Of a DNA stretch of 64,000 nucleotides, positions 27,428 through 36,756 are shown one piece after another (position 1 is the stretch's first letter; each line of letters starts with the position of its first letter). Below the pieces are notes generated by a model. That model had not been told where the DNA came from. It was given only the letters and a program-made list of their open reading frames with translations, and made no database searches. The stretch covers positions 62,001 through 126,000 of the forward strand of contig JACRDF010000052.1 of assembly GCA_016212925.1 (NCBI GenBank), given 5' to 3'. Both the position numbers and the translations under genes were made by a program. This DNA is from Desulfomonile tiedjei. GTDB lineage: Bacteria; Desulfobacterota; Desulfomonilia; Desulfomonilales; Desulfomonilaceae.

Positions 27428-28182
27428 ATTGGCACAGCCTCAGCCCAGATTTCCCCCCAGCGGACTTCTTGATGGGTCACCTTCAGATCGGCTTCTTCCA
27501 TTTCAGCGGCAAAGCTTTCAAGGGTGTATTCCGTGCAATGCGTCGAGTCCAGCCGCCAGTCAATACCGAGTTCCTGTTTCAGCGGCACTCTCCAGTCGCG
27601 CTCAAAAACAGGAACGCGCAACAGCACGCGCTCCGGCCTGATCTCACGGATCGCGCCGCGCAGAAACTTGGCGCGTGCCTCCAGGTGTTCAACCACGTTG
27701 GACAGAATCACGGCATCGAATTTCCCCTTAAGCGGAATTTGCAGAACATCGCCCACGAGATAGCTTACAGCAGGGTGAGAGTATTTCTGAACCGCGGTCC
27801 GGATGTTGTCGCTGCTCAGGTCCACACCGACTACCTCGGCGCCGGCCTTCTCGGCAACATCAAATGCCAGAGCGCCGATGCCACAACCCACATCCAGCAC
27901 TCTTTCCCCTTTTCCTATCCGATTAACAAAGAAATCATGATAACGGGTGTGGCGATGCTTGGTGTGAGTCCCCCTTCCATAAGCCACTGCGAGCCATCCT
28001 TCCAGCGGGTAAAGTGACGCGTCCAGTTCCAAAAGGAATTTCAGACCCTCCTTGGGAGTCAAGGATTCGGACCGGTCTTTAGCAGCCTGAACCAACAAAC
28101 TCCGGATCTCAACCTCGGGCAGTTTGGTGAAAAACCGACGGGCCAGGGCCGCGCCCCATCGACGCAGAATTCCGGGCATCAT
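27424..28182 (-). CDS. SAM-dependent methyltransferase in polysaccharide cluster
   Basis: The 252-residue class I methyltransferase has motif I VLDVGCGIGALAFDVA, VVGVDLS (acidic end of beta-2), and DAVILSNVVEHL. An N-terminal helical extension of about 80 residues precedes the fold. It overlaps its neighbours by 4 bases on both sides, firmly inside the glycan operon. It may methylate a sugar or a chain end; the substrate is not visible. Confidence 0.85.
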   Translation of the reverse strand: MMPGILRRWGAALARRFFTKLPEVEIRSLLVQAAKDRSESLTPKEGLKFLLELDASLYPLEGWLAVAYGRGTHTKHRHTRYHDFFVNRIGKGERVLDVGCGIGALAFDVAEKAGAEVVGVDLSSDNIRTAVQKYSHPAVSYLVGDVLQIPLKGKFDAVILSNVVEHLEARAKFLRGAIREIRPERVLLRVPVFERDWRVPLKQELGIDWRLDSTHCTEYTLESFAAEMEEADLKVTHQEVRWGEIWAEAVPI

Positions 28183-29315
28183 GGAGCGATGACCTTCTTG
28201 AGGAGGGTCAGTTCCATCTCTCCTATCTTTTCCAGCGAGAAGTTCTCCACGGCGTATTGTCGAGCTTTACTTGCCAAATGAGCCGCCAAACTTGGGCTCG
28301 ACATTATCCGCTCGATGGCCCCACGTATGGCTACAGGGTCGGTCCCGCACAACCAGCCCGTGTTTCCATGATTAATCAATTCCCTTATCCCCGGTGAATC
28401 AGCTCCGATTACCGGCATTCCGCAAGCCATGGCTTCGATCAACACTTTGGGGTGCCCTTCGTACAGGGATGGGAGCAAAAAGAAACCCGCCTGATTCAAA
28501 TATTCAGGAAGCCGGGAATTGGACACATTGCCTTCCCAGCGAACTCTGCCATCCAAGTCGGCAAAATGCTGACGAAGCTCAGGGCGAAGCTTCCCTTCGC
28601 CAATGAGGATAAGATCCACATCGAGGGGGCGGATGGCTTCCAGTAGGGCGGCAAGATTCTTTTCAGGCGCGATGCGGCCGATAAATATGCCGGTCCTCGG
28701 GTCTTTCGCCGACCGGTCCGGCCGGAACAACTTAGTGTCCACATAATTGGGGATGACCGTGACCTTTGGCGCCACGTCCGCGATGCGTTCCACAAGCTCC
28801 TGCAGCATGGCAGGCGTTGTCACAATTACCCTGTCCGCGGCGCGAAATACCTTTTCCTCCACTCGCCGCGCTTCCGAAGCCTCGGGGGAAATCGGTCCGT
28901 GTTCTCGTGCCGCGTTTTGCGACCACATGTATCCGCATCTTGCCACGAACCGCTTCCGAAAAGCCCGGGCAGCTTCCAAGGCCAACTCGGCCCCGTACGT
29001 CTGATTGGTTTTAATGATGTGGCAACCAGACAGCGCATCTTCGTGCAATGAAAACAAGGACCTCTCGTAATCCTCCAGCGCCATGCCGGATTCATTACAC
29101 AGTATTCGAATCCCTCCGAGTTCGTCGGCATAGTCGAGGTCGGAGCCGTCCCCATATGTCACGAAGCTTACTTCGAAGCCATGCTCCACAAGATGTAGGT
29201 ACAGAGCCACTTCTCTGGCGAGCATGCCGACCGTAGCCCAGGTTCCCAGAGACACCCCGCGAGTAAAAAAAAGAACGAGATGAGGAGCAAATTCCCTGTT
29301 CGTATGGGTGCTCAC
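28179..29315 (-). CDS. Family 4-like (GT-B) glycosyltransferase
   Basis: The 378-residue GT-B fold protein has a nucleotide-sugar-binding C-terminal half: GIFIGRIAPEKNLAALLEAI, ILIGEGKLRPEL and the EX7E motif in SLYEGHPKVLIEAMACGMPVIGAD, followed by SPGIRELI. It is a retaining transferase by family. It overlaps the double glycosyltransferase gene upstream and the methyltransferase downstream by 4 bases each. Confidence 0.88.
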   Translation of the reverse strand: MSTHTNREFAPHLVLFFTRGVSLGTWATVGMLAREVALYLHLVEHGFEVSFVTYGDGSDLDYADELGGIRILCNESGMALEDYERSLFSLHEDALSGCHIIKTNQTYGAELALEAARAFRKRFVARCGYMWSQNAAREHGPISPEASEARRVEEKVFRAADRVIVTTPAMLQELVERIADVAPKVTVIPNYVDTKLFRPDRSAKDPRTGIFIGRIAPEKNLAALLEAIRPLDVDLILIGEGKLRPELRQHFADLDGRVRWEGNVSNSRLPEYLNQAGFFLLPSLYEGHPKVLIEAMACGMPVIGADSPGIRELINHGNTGWLCGTDPVAIRGAIERIMSSPSLAAHLASKARQYAVENFSLEKIGEMELTLLKKVIAP

Positions 29316-31327
29316 CGGACGATTTCCCTGATGATGGACAGGTATTTTTCGGCCACCTGTTCCAAAGATGAAACGGTTATCAAGCGCTGGAAGGACTCGT
29401 AATTGTCTACAAGCTTTTCCAATTGAGGCAGGATTTCTTCCTCGTGTTCGAAGGGCAGCCCACCGGCTCCCACCAGTTCGGGGTGACCGCCGTCATTGAG
29501 GTACAGTACGGGCAGTCCGCAGGCCAGGGCCTCGATCACCGCGTTGGAGCACGGGTCATTGCGGCTCGCTGTTATATAAATGTCGTGCTCTCGCAGCAGG
29601 ACGGCCAACTCTTCCGACGACACCGGTGGAATATGTCGGACGCGCTCGAATTTCTCCGACGCGTTACCGACGAAGGTATACTCGAAGCGATCCCAGTCGA
29701 GATGGTCTTCTATCCACTTGTACGTAGGCCCACCTTTGCGGGGATTGTTGGACCAACTAGTCGAAATGAGTTTTACCTTGCGGTCCGGATCAAAGCGCGC
29801 GCGGCCTTTTGAATTGAATATGTCCGAATCCACTGCATTGTGAATGATCACCGGCTCCACGGGACTGTATCCCATTTCAACGATCCGTTGATAGGTCCAG
29901 GCGGATTGCAGGACAGTAGCCGAGGCAAACTGCGCGTTCAGTCGATAGCAAAGTTCATCCTTCTCTATGTCGTACCCGCGGATCAAATGAATTGGTCCGT
30001 CTATACGATGCACTACATTCAGTCTGTGCTTGCGGCTGAAGTCCAGAAAACGATCCACGTCAAAATGAATGGAATTGAGCACGTAAGCGTCTATTCCCTT
30101 TGTCAGCTCATTTTCCCGCACGTCCACACGCCGCTTGGAAAGGCCTTTGCGCAATGCCATCATGAACTGGTTGCCCCCGCCGTACGGTGGTTTAAAGAAA
30201 GTGTGCCAAAGGCCTACAGTAAGCTTGTCAGGCTCCAGGGCACGGCTGTTTTTGTCCACAATGGCCTCCTCGGCAGACTTCCCACTCTGACCGCGAACGG
30301 GCTTCAGACCCGTGAACACAGGCACTGACGCCAGCTTATCATAGAGGCTGCGAAAGAGCGGCGCCGCGTTTTCAGGACGATGACGTTCATGAACCCGCTC
30401 ATAATGTGTACGGACAAACTGTCCGAGGGTGTCCTGGGCGATGTCGTTCTCGATTATCGTTGACGCGTCCGCGGGACAAGTGAAGATGCATCCCGGATCG
30501 AGCACCTCCGGGGCCATTCCAACCGGCGTGCTCACTATTTTGCACTGGGATGCCGCTGCTTCGAGGATGGCGTGAGGCCCGCCTTCGGAACGGCTCGAGA
30601 CAATGCACAGGTCGATGAGATTATAGAGGATGTTCAGGGTAGGTCTCGACAGAGAATTGATATCGAGGTCATCCCCTTCAATCATCCGGCCTATGTACGT
30701 GAAGGGAATGTGCTCAGCCTGAAATCTACGAATCAACCAATGCCGTCGAGGCCCCGCAAGCACCACGTGAACGTTGAGGCCGCGTCGTTTGAGGCCCAGG
30801 ATTATCTCCAGCAGGACATCAGGCCCCTTGACCAACTTGGGACTTTGCAGGTCCGATCCTTCCGTGTCCCGCTGAAAACTGCCGATCAGATATGCATTTG
30901 AGGGTAAATTCCAACGATTCCGAAAGGCCGTAGTTTCACGGTCGTCCTTGGGCAGAGGCCTGAACGTAGCGGTATCGACGAGATAAGGAATGATGTCGCT
31001 TTCAAGGCCCAAGCCTTTCAATTGAAGGGCCGCCTGCCGAGTTCGAGTAATCCAACGGCCCACCAGCCTGATCGCTTGACGATGTTCCGGCACAGTGAAG
31101 TACCGGAAAGGTTCACCAGGCACATGGCAGAGAACGCGTTTGCCGCTCAGACTTTCAGGAGGTATCGGCAGCAGGTCCCACCACCACATGGAGTGGACCA
31201 CCTCGCATTCAACCAGGGCTACGAGGTCCACAAAGTCTTCGACGGCCTCCTTGGTGAGCCTCAGGTCTTCATCCACGGCCCAACCTATTCCGTCTCCGCC
31301 GGTAAGAAATACTTTCGGTCTGCTCAT
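29312..31327 (-). CDS. Two glycosyltransferase modules in one protein (671 aa)
   Basis: The start at 31327 forms an ATGA overlap with the upstream methyltransferase; the frame to 31465 runs over that gene and is unlikely. The first half (about 1-370) is a GT-B module with IGSFQRDTEG, VHVVLAGPR and SRSEGGPHAILEAAASQCKIVST (EX7E-like). The second half (from about 375) starts anew with LTVGLWHTFFKPPYGGGNQFMMALRK, has VVHRIDGP, and ends with ITASRNDPCSNAVIEALACGLPVLYL. Each module thus carries its own acceptor and donor parts, giving a bifunctional enzyme that could add two sugars in succession. Confidence 0.82.
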   Translation of the reverse strand: MSRPKVFLTGGDGIGWAVDEDLRLTKEAVEDFVDLVALVECEVVHSMWWWDLLPIPPESLSGKRVLCHVPGEPFRYFTVPEHRQAIRLVGRWITRTRQAALQLKGLGLESDIIPYLVDTATFRPLPKDDRETTAFRNRWNLPSNAYLIGSFQRDTEGSDLQSPKLVKGPDVLLEIILGLKRRGLNVHVVLAGPRRHWLIRRFQAEHIPFTYIGRMIEGDDLDINSLSRPTLNILYNLIDLCIVSSRSEGGPHAILEAAASQCKIVSTPVGMAPEVLDPGCIFTCPADASTIIENDIAQDTLGQFVRTHYERVHERHRPENAAPLFRSLYDKLASVPVFTGLKPVRGQSGKSAEEAIVDKNSRALEPDKLTVGLWHTFFKPPYGGGNQFMMALRKGLSKRRVDVRENELTKGIDAYVLNSIHFDVDRFLDFSRKHRLNVVHRIDGPIHLIRGYDIEKDELCYRLNAQFASATVLQSAWTYQRIVEMGYSPVEPVIIHNAVDSDIFNSKGRARFDPDRKVKLISTSWSNNPRKGGPTYKWIEDHLDWDRFEYTFVGNASEKFERVRHIPPVSSEELAVLLREHDIYITASRNDPCSNAVIEALACGLPVLYLNDGGHPELVGAGGLPFEHEEEILPQLEKLVDNYESFQRLITVSSLEQVAEKYLSIIREIVR

Positions 31328-32046
31328 TCTTTTATCGCCCTGATGCCGAATCCAGTGGAATAGCCTTCCGGGACCGAGACCTTGCATGAATCGGGCGAAC
31401 GATCCCACTCTACAGCTTTTTGTTTTGCCTTGCCCAGGGCGCGTGAGATCAGCCGCCTCACCCATTCTCGCCCTAATAGGGAACTGTTTTCATTAAGATA
31501 CGCCAGGTCGCGCGCCATGTCCACCAGCACGCTCCAGAAGCTCCCCTGATGCTCGATGGCAATATCGGTGAATCCTACAGCCCGTAGTTTCTCCGACCAA
31601 TAATAGTCCGTGTACCGCCCGAAATCGTAGGGATCGCCGTGGATACGGGCCAGGAACGGTACGCAAACCAGTAAGGTCCCGCGGCCGCGCAGGACACGGT
31701 GCGCTTCTCCCAGGACTGCGAGCGGGTCCGGCACGTGCTCCAACAACTCCGAACAAACCACCGCGTCGAAGCTCTCCTCACGCAGGGGTAACCAAGCCGC
31801 TTCAGCTTGCACATGAGGCTGTTTCGCGGTGGAGAGATTGGCATAGACCACGTTCAAGTTATATTTCTCTATGTCGAACAGCCCTCTTTTCCCGACCCTG
31901 TTGCCGCCGAGATCGAGCACGAGTGAACCGGCTCCCAGAGCTGCCACATGTCGTATGTGGAAATCGTCCACATAGTGCCGTCGCAGCGAGTAAGACAGGT
32001 TCCGGGCCTGTGCCAGGGCAATATCGGAGTGGGGTTGTTCTCTCAT
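31324..32046 (-). CDS. SAM-dependent methyltransferase
   Basis: This is a 240-residue class I fold: SLVLDLGGNRVGKRG (a variant motif I with Gly-Gly-Asn in place of GxGxG), SFDAVVCSELLEHVPDPLAVL and RGTLLVCVPFLARIHGDPYDFGRYT. The last matches the Methyltransf_11-type proteins found in surface-glycan clusters. The ATG at 32046 is chosen; a TTG lies three codons upstream and neither has a strong ribosome binding site. It overlaps the double glycosyltransferase by 4 bases and follows the GT2-like gene after 49 bases. Confidence 0.82.
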   Translation of the reverse strand: MREQPHSDIALAQARNLSYSLRRHYVDDFHIRHVAALGAGSLVLDLGGNRVGKRGLFDIEKYNLNVVYANLSTAKQPHVQAEAAWLPLREESFDAVVCSELLEHVPDPLAVLGEAHRVLRGRGTLLVCVPFLARIHGDPYDFGRYTDYYWSEKLRAVGFTDIAIEHQGSFWSVLVDMARDLAYLNENSSLLGREWVRRLISRALGKAKQKAVEWDRSPDSCKVSVPEGYSTGFGIRAIKE

Positions 32047-32095
32047 AGCAATCAATTAACAGGGCGGGCGGGACCAATTTTGCAGCTTAGTCGGT

Positions 32096-33013
32096 CTAGG
32101 ACAACAAATAATTGTCCACAAAATCGATCCAGGCCTCGGCTGTGATTCCTTTGCGATGCTCGCCTGATGACCTCCTGAGTCCGCGGCCCAAATGCAGGAA
32201 TATCACGTTTCCTCCGTCGTCGAACGAGCGGTCCACAGGAAGTTCTCTCAGGGGAGAAGATTGAGGTATTTCCGATATCAGTTCAGGCTCCCAGAAGGTG
32301 TTGGGGCATGCGAACACCCTGTAGCCCGCGTCTCTCAGCTTAATTGTCACATCGTCGCCGACGTCGAGCCGTGGCAATTCCGGAAAGAAGCTAAGATTGA
32401 GCCTCTGGAACAGTTGAAAGTCAACCATGTAACCCAACACATGCAGGACCCCTTCCGGCGTACGGGTCGTGTCCATACGGACACCTGCCGCGGCAATTCC
32501 GTTTGAAAGCCTTGATTGCAGGAAGGAGAGCCATCCTGCCCGGCAGGGCAGGGCGTCCATGTGCAGAGACATAAAATAACGCGAACGCGGGTTTATGAGA
32601 CGAGCCGCCAGCTCCAGTCCCACAGCGTTTGCATAACTGCCCCAGTTTAGCTGGCTGGCGGACGCAGCTTCGCTGCCTTCGAGGTGTCTGCCTTCCGGCG
32701 GCAGTGGCTCTGTCCGGTTCAACGCCACATTGACGCCGTCCAGTAGCAGGAGGCCGTCGAGGTTTTCCATGGGCGAGTTATTGTCCACAACCCACAATTC
32801 GTAGGGCTCGGGCGTGAAACGGCGGATCGCGGCCAGGCATACTCGAAGCAGTTCTTTTGCAGTCGAATTCCGCACGTGTGACACTACAACAAGGCGAGGC
32901 GCTTCCGGTGGAAGGTCAATGTCCCGCGCCTGCTCAATGCGGTACACAAGCCCATCCAGAGGGATTTCCAACGGCACTCGCGTTTTGGTCGGTTTGCACT
33001 GGGATGGAGCCAT
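32096..33013 (-). CDS. GT2-like glycosyltransferase family protein
   Basis: The 305-residue protein has a GT-A type core: RLVVVSHVRNSTAKELLRVCLAAIRRFTP, ELWVVDNNS, YFMSLHMDALPCRAGWL (HxD in the metal-site position) and LDVGDDVTIKLRDAGYRVFACP (the GDD/ED region). It lacks a standard DxD. One base separates it from the stop of the upstream methyltransferase. It belongs to the polysaccharide operon; acceptor and donor are unknown. Confidence 0.72.
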   Translation of the reverse strand: MAPSQCKPTKTRVPLEIPLDGLVYRIEQARDIDLPPEAPRLVVVSHVRNSTAKELLRVCLAAIRRFTPEPYELWVVDNNSPMENLDGLLLLDGVNVALNRTEPLPPEGRHLEGSEAASASQLNWGSYANAVGLELAARLINPRSRYFMSLHMDALPCRAGWLSFLQSRLSNGIAAAGVRMDTTRTPEGVLHVLGYMVDFQLFQRLNLSFFPELPRLDVGDDVTIKLRDAGYRVFACPNTFWEPELISEIPQSSPLRELPVDRSFDDGGNVIFLHLGRGLRRSSGEHRKGITAEAWIDFVDNYLLS

Positions 33014-33014
33014 T

Positions 33015-33650
33015 TCAAGATCTCTTGCGCCCGATAGCCATTATGCTGTCACACCAGTCCACCCGGAACTCCTTGCAGACCGTTTGCACTACCCAGCGCC
33101 GCAGGGGATTCTTTGTGAGGGGAAACTTGTTGTATCTGGTCATGGAAACCAGTTCAAAGCCTGCGCTGCGCATGAGGCTGTACAGATCGTTCGCAGGCCA
33201 GGGGGTGATGTGCGTGCAATCCCTCTGCCGCACGGGATGCGCCGCGTTTGGGACGGTGGCCAGGAGACTGGCCCCGTCGCCAAGATGCTCGTACGAAGAA
33301 CGCACAACCGCAAAAGCTTCATCAACCGACATGTGCTCCAGGACCTGGTTGGCGATGACAAGGTCAAAGGAGAGATCCTCGGATATCTCGCCGAAAGAGC
33401 GAAAATCAAATTCACCTTCCGGGTCCGTGTCGAGTGAATAATAGACCGCGGCAGCCCGCAAGACAGCCCCCCTGAACGGCATGTGGGCCCCTGCGCCCAC
33501 ATCGAGAACGCGCTTTTGCGCGGCCAGCAGGCCGGGAAGCTCCTCGTGAGGCGAACGAATCGGGAAATCCAGGACATTGCCAAACCGCTGCCAGCACTCG
33601 CTGCGCCAGCTCATCAGGCGGCTCCACGAATCCTGAACCGAGTCGGTCAT
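33015..33650 (-). CDS. SAM-dependent methyltransferase
   Basis: The 211-residue class I methyltransferase has KRVLDVGAGAHMPFRG (motif I), YYSLDTDPEGEFDF (acidic loop binding the ribose of SAM) and FDLVIANQVLEHM. The ATG overlaps the Wzt-like stop (ATGA). It is the third methyltransferase of the cluster. Methylation of the non-reducing end is a known stop signal for O-chain export by Wzm/Wzt systems, so one of these enzymes may terminate the chain; this is inference. Confidence 0.82.
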   Translation of the reverse strand: MTDSVQDSWSRLMSWRSECWQRFGNVLDFPIRSPHEELPGLLAAQKRVLDVGAGAHMPFRGAVLRAAAVYYSLDTDPEGEFDFRSFGEISEDLSFDLVIANQVLEHMSVDEAFAVVRSSYEHLGDGASLLATVPNAAHPVRQRDCTHITPWPANDLYSLMRSAGFELVSMTRYNKFPLTKNPLRRWVVQTVCKEFRVDWCDSIMAIGRKRS

Positions 33651-34912
33651 GATCCCATTCCTTGGTTCGAGCGTTCTACCCGATCTCCCGGCCGCGATTC
33701 CGCATCTTTATGCGGCACGAGTTCCCATCGGCAAGGGCCTGCGACAATGCCTCGCGAGCGACTTGACCCTATAACTGCGAAGCTCACTATTCCGGCAATC
33801 CGTTCGAGGGTCTCAAAAGAGGCTGCTTCTCTGGCCGCAAAGTGCGCTTCATAGGCCCCGGTGGACAAATGGTTCTCCGGATACCAAACTGTCAACAGGT
33901 AATGATCGCTACGGCCCTCAGAAGAAAGACCGTCCTCTTCGGAGATATTCCACTTGCACAGGATTCCGGCCGCGTTCAAAATTCCCATGGAAAACATGGG
34001 GCGCTCCAAAGGCCGGTTCAAGCGAAGATCGACTTCGATGCCAAAGGGCTCGCCGGCCGGCACCTCGGTCAGCGATTGCCCATCTTTGCCGTACACCCTA
34101 GCGGAATAGATGTTGACATCCTCCGACGATATCCTGTTGCGAACCCGATGTTCCAGACGCTTCTGTTCGGATCGGAAAACAAGCTTCTCGTATTCGTTGA
34201 TGGCTTCAAGCGCGGAACCGCTGGCCAACAATACGCCTTGTTCGAGCAAGATTCCTCGCCGAGCGACAAATTGGAGGGTCTCAAGGCTGTGGCTCACGAG
34301 AAGCACCGTGGCGCCGCTCTCTCTCATTTCTTTGACTCGGGCCAGGCTCTTGTTCTGGAATTTCAGGTCTCCCACTGCGAATGTCTCGTCAATGAGGACC
34401 ACGTCGCTTTCTATATTGACCGCCACCCCGAATCCGAGCCGGCCCAGCATGCCGCTGGAATACATTCGTACCGGACGGTCAAACCATTCTCCGAGTTCCG
34501 TAAAATCTTCGATCTCAGGCAGCTTTGACTCTATTTCGCGATGAGGAAGTCCCATCACGGCGCCCAGAAGTCGAACGTTCTCACGGCCGGTAAGCTCCAT
34601 GTGCAATCCGGCATTGAGTTCTATCATGGGGAAGATCCGGCCGCGAATCTCCACACGCCCCCTGGTGGGGCCGGTCACTCCGGCAAGGACTTTGAGGAGG
34701 GTGCTCTTTCCAGCGCCGTTCCTGCCCACGATCCCGACCGTCTCCCCTCTGCGGACTTCGAGGCTCACGTCCCTGAGCGCCCAGGGGCCGCCGTCGTTGT
34801 CGGAGTTCTTCCGCTTTCTTATATAGTTCAATCCTTTGTGTATGAAAGCGGGCAGAGGAAGGCCGTATCGTTTCCAAAGCCCTTCAATGCGTATGGTCAC
34901 GTCGTCGGACAT
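33647..34912 (-). CDS. Polysaccharide ABC transporter ATP-binding protein, Wzt type
   Basis: The start at 34912 has GAGGAATTG before ATG. The nucleotide-binding domain has Walker A GRNGAGKS, the ABC signature MYSSGMLGRLGFGVAV, VVLIDETFAVGD (Walker B) and LVSHSLETL (H-loop). A C-terminal beta-rich domain from about residue 255 (VYGKDGQSLTEVPAGEPFGIEVDLRL) matches the Wzt_C carbohydrate-binding domain, which recognises the finished end of the glycan. Its partner permease is 7 bases upstream. Together they flip undecaprenyl-linked polysaccharide across the inner membrane. Confidence 0.9.
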   Translation of the reverse strand: MSDDVTIRIEGLWKRYGLPLPAFIHKGLNYIRKRKNSDNDGGPWALRDVSLEVRRGETVGIVGRNGAGKSTLLKVLAGVTGPTRGRVEIRGRIFPMIELNAGLHMELTGRENVRLLGAVMGLPHREIESKLPEIEDFTELGEWFDRPVRMYSSGMLGRLGFGVAVNIESDVVLIDETFAVGDLKFQNKSLARVKEMRESGATVLLVSHSLETLQFVARRGILLEQGVLLASGSALEAINEYEKLVFRSEQKRLEHRVRNRISSEDVNIYSARVYGKDGQSLTEVPAGEPFGIEVDLRLNRPLERPMFSMGILNAAGILCKWNISEEDGLSSEGRSDHYLLTVWYPENHLSTGAYEAHFAAREAASFETLERIAGIVSFAVIGSSRSRGIVAGPCRWELVPHKDAESRPGDRVERSNQGMGS

Positions 34913-34919
34913 CAATTCC

Positions 34920-35741
34920 TCACAGCACGTCTGCAAAATAACCGGAAAGCTTGCGAAAGACCGGCCACGAAATTGCCAGCATGACCGCCGTCATGATAAC
35001 GGACCAGCCGAGCGCGTCCGCAGGAGGGGCCGTGGCCTTCAAGAGCACGTTGCGGAACCCCTCTATGACTCCGACCATAGGATTGAGCATGTACACTGAT
35101 CGAGCCGCTTCCGGGACGGAACTCAACGGATATATCACTGGTGTCGCAAACAGCCACGCTTGCGTAAGAAACGGGGTCGCAAAAATAAAGTCTTTCCTGA
35201 AGGTGCCCAGTCCGGCCAGCAGTATGCCCACGGAAAAGGCTACCCCTGTCATCAGAATTATCAGCACCGGCAGCCACAGAAGCGCCAGGCTCACATGGAC
35301 CTTGAACCAGATCATCATCCCGACCAGGACTATCCCGGACATGGCGAAATCAAACAGCGTCGCGGACACTGCTGCCAGCGGGAAGACCTCCCTGGGCAGA
35401 GCAATTTTCTTTATCACTTCGGCGTTGGCTGTAATGCTGGGTCCGCAAGCTGCTACCGCGTTGCTGAAAAATGTCCAGGGAACCAACCCTGCGTAACTGA
35501 AGAGAATATAGGGCAATCCGTCGCTGGGAATGTTTACGAATCCCCGCAACATGTTGAAAAGCAACATGAGAATCACGGGCTGCAGAAAAGCCCACCACAT
35601 GCCGAGAGACGAGCGACGATACCTGCTCGTGACGTCTCGTATTACAAGCGCCTTCAACAGAGTAAAAAATCGCGACACCCGTTCGCTTCCCGGGGAGGAA
35701 TTAATGTATACTCCGCGGTTGTCAAGGCTGGCCCTAATCAA
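34920..35741 (-). CDS. Polysaccharide ABC-2 transporter permease, Wzm type
   Basis: The frame runs back to 36014, but that part is antisense to and overlaps tatC. The TTG at 35741 has AGGAG 7 bases upstream and gives 273 residues, the usual Wzm length. It has the N-terminal amphipathic signature LLKALVIRDVTSRYRRSSLGMWWAFLQP and about six membrane helices (VILMLLFNMLRGF, FDFAMSGIVLVGMMIWF, LALLWLPVLIILMTGVAFSVGILLA). It pairs with the Wzt-like ATPase just downstream and starts the glycan operon. Confidence 0.88.
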   Translation of the reverse strand: MIRASLDNRGVYINSSPGSERVSRFFTLLKALVIRDVTSRYRRSSLGMWWAFLQPVILMLLFNMLRGFVNIPSDGLPYILFSYAGLVPWTFFSNAVAACGPSITANAEVIKKIALPREVFPLAAVSATLFDFAMSGIVLVGMMIWFKVHVSLALLWLPVLIILMTGVAFSVGILLAGLGTFRKDFIFATPFLTQAWLFATPVIYPLSSVPEAARSVYMLNPMVGVIEGFRNVLLKATAPPADALGWSVIMTAVMLAISWPVFRKLSGYFADVL

Positions 35742-35943
35742 GTCAGATCTCCTAATTTCGTCTTTTTCAAACGTTCTCCAAAAAAACAAGGACTCGACAA
35801 GAACAGCAGAACGAGCCCTGTAGAAGTCATCGCGACACTGTAAGCGCCTTGGCGCGGGGTTGCCTAAGGCTCCGTCAGTTCGGAACGCCGGTCCCCGACA
35901 CTGGTAAGAATTGTCCGAGAAAAAGCTCCCTCTTGTCAAGGTA

Positions 35944-36756
35944 TCAATCCGCTGATGCGGAAGGTGTGTCTTCCTCCTCCTCCTCTTCTTCCCTTCTTTT
36001 CCTCTTCCTTTCAAATATGGCCAGCAAATGGATTCCGACCTCGTAAAACAGCATGAGAGGCACTGCCATGAGCGTCTGATTGAGCACGTCCGGGGTCGGG
36101 GTCAGTACGGCGGCTATTACAAAGGCAATGACAATAAAATACCTTCGGCCTTTCTTCAATGTGTCGCTGCTGAATATGCCTAGAAGTCCCAGAAACAGAA
36201 TTATTATGGGCGTCTCGAAAATAGCCCCAAAGGCCAGCATGAGCAGCATCACCAGGGAGACGAACTCCTTGATCGCAAGCATGGGCTTCAATTCAGGGGT
36301 GGTGTAGCTTAAGAAAAATTTGAACGCGGCGGGAAAAACCAGAAAGTAGGCAAACATCCCACCCAAGTAAAAGAGCAACGTGGCAACCATAATGAACGGC
36401 GCGGCCAGCTTGCGTTCGTGCGTGTGAAGTCCCGGCCTGACGAACAGCCATATCTGGTACAAGACGAACGGGAGCGCGAGAAACAGCCCTGCAATAAATG
36501 CGACCTTGAGGTACACGAAAAACGGGTCCGTAAGTGCCGTGAACACCAGCGAGGCATCTTTGGGGAGAAGTTTCATGATCGGAGCCGCGAGCAGACTAAA
36601 CAGCCTTTCCCCAAAGTAAATGCACACGCCGAAGCCGATAGCTATGGCAATAGCCGCCCGAACGAGACGAACTCGGAGTTCCCCAAGGTGGTCGAGAAAG
36701 GACATCCGTCCTTCTTCACCGTTCACTTCTGATTCCCTTGTTTCCGTTTCTTCCAT
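35944..36756 (-). CDS. tatC: Sec-independent protein translocase subunit TatC
   Basis: The start at 36756 has AAAGGG just upstream; the longer frame is unsupported. The 270-residue protein has MSFLDHLGELRVRLVRA (the conserved N-terminal Tat motif), FVYLKVAFIAGLFLALPFVLYQIWLFVRPGL, about six helices and a Glu-rich, basic tail (RKRKRREEEEEEED) facing the cytoplasm. TatC binds twin-arginine signal peptides and exports folded cofactor proteins. No tatA/tatB is adjacent, so the rest of the Tat machine is encoded elsewhere. Confidence 0.95.
   Translation of the reverse strand: MEETETRESEVNGEEGRMSFLDHLGELRVRLVRAAIAIAIGFGVCIYFGERLFSLLAAPIMKLLPKDASLVFTALTDPFFVYLKVAFIAGLFLALPFVLYQIWLFVRPGLHTHERKLAAPFIMVATLLFYLGGMFAYFLVFPAAFKFFLSYTTPELKPMLAIKEFVSLVMLLMLAFGAIFETPIIILFLGLLGIFSSDTLKKGRRYFIVIAFVIAAVLTPTPDVLNQTLMAVPLMLFYEVGIHLLAIFERKRKRREEEEEEEDTPSASAD

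Noticed and set aside
34920-36014. Full-length 364-residue reading of the Wzm-like permease
   Set aside because: The first ~90 residues are Arg-rich, overlap tatC and have no family match; the TTG at 35741 has a strong ribosome binding site and gives the normal length.
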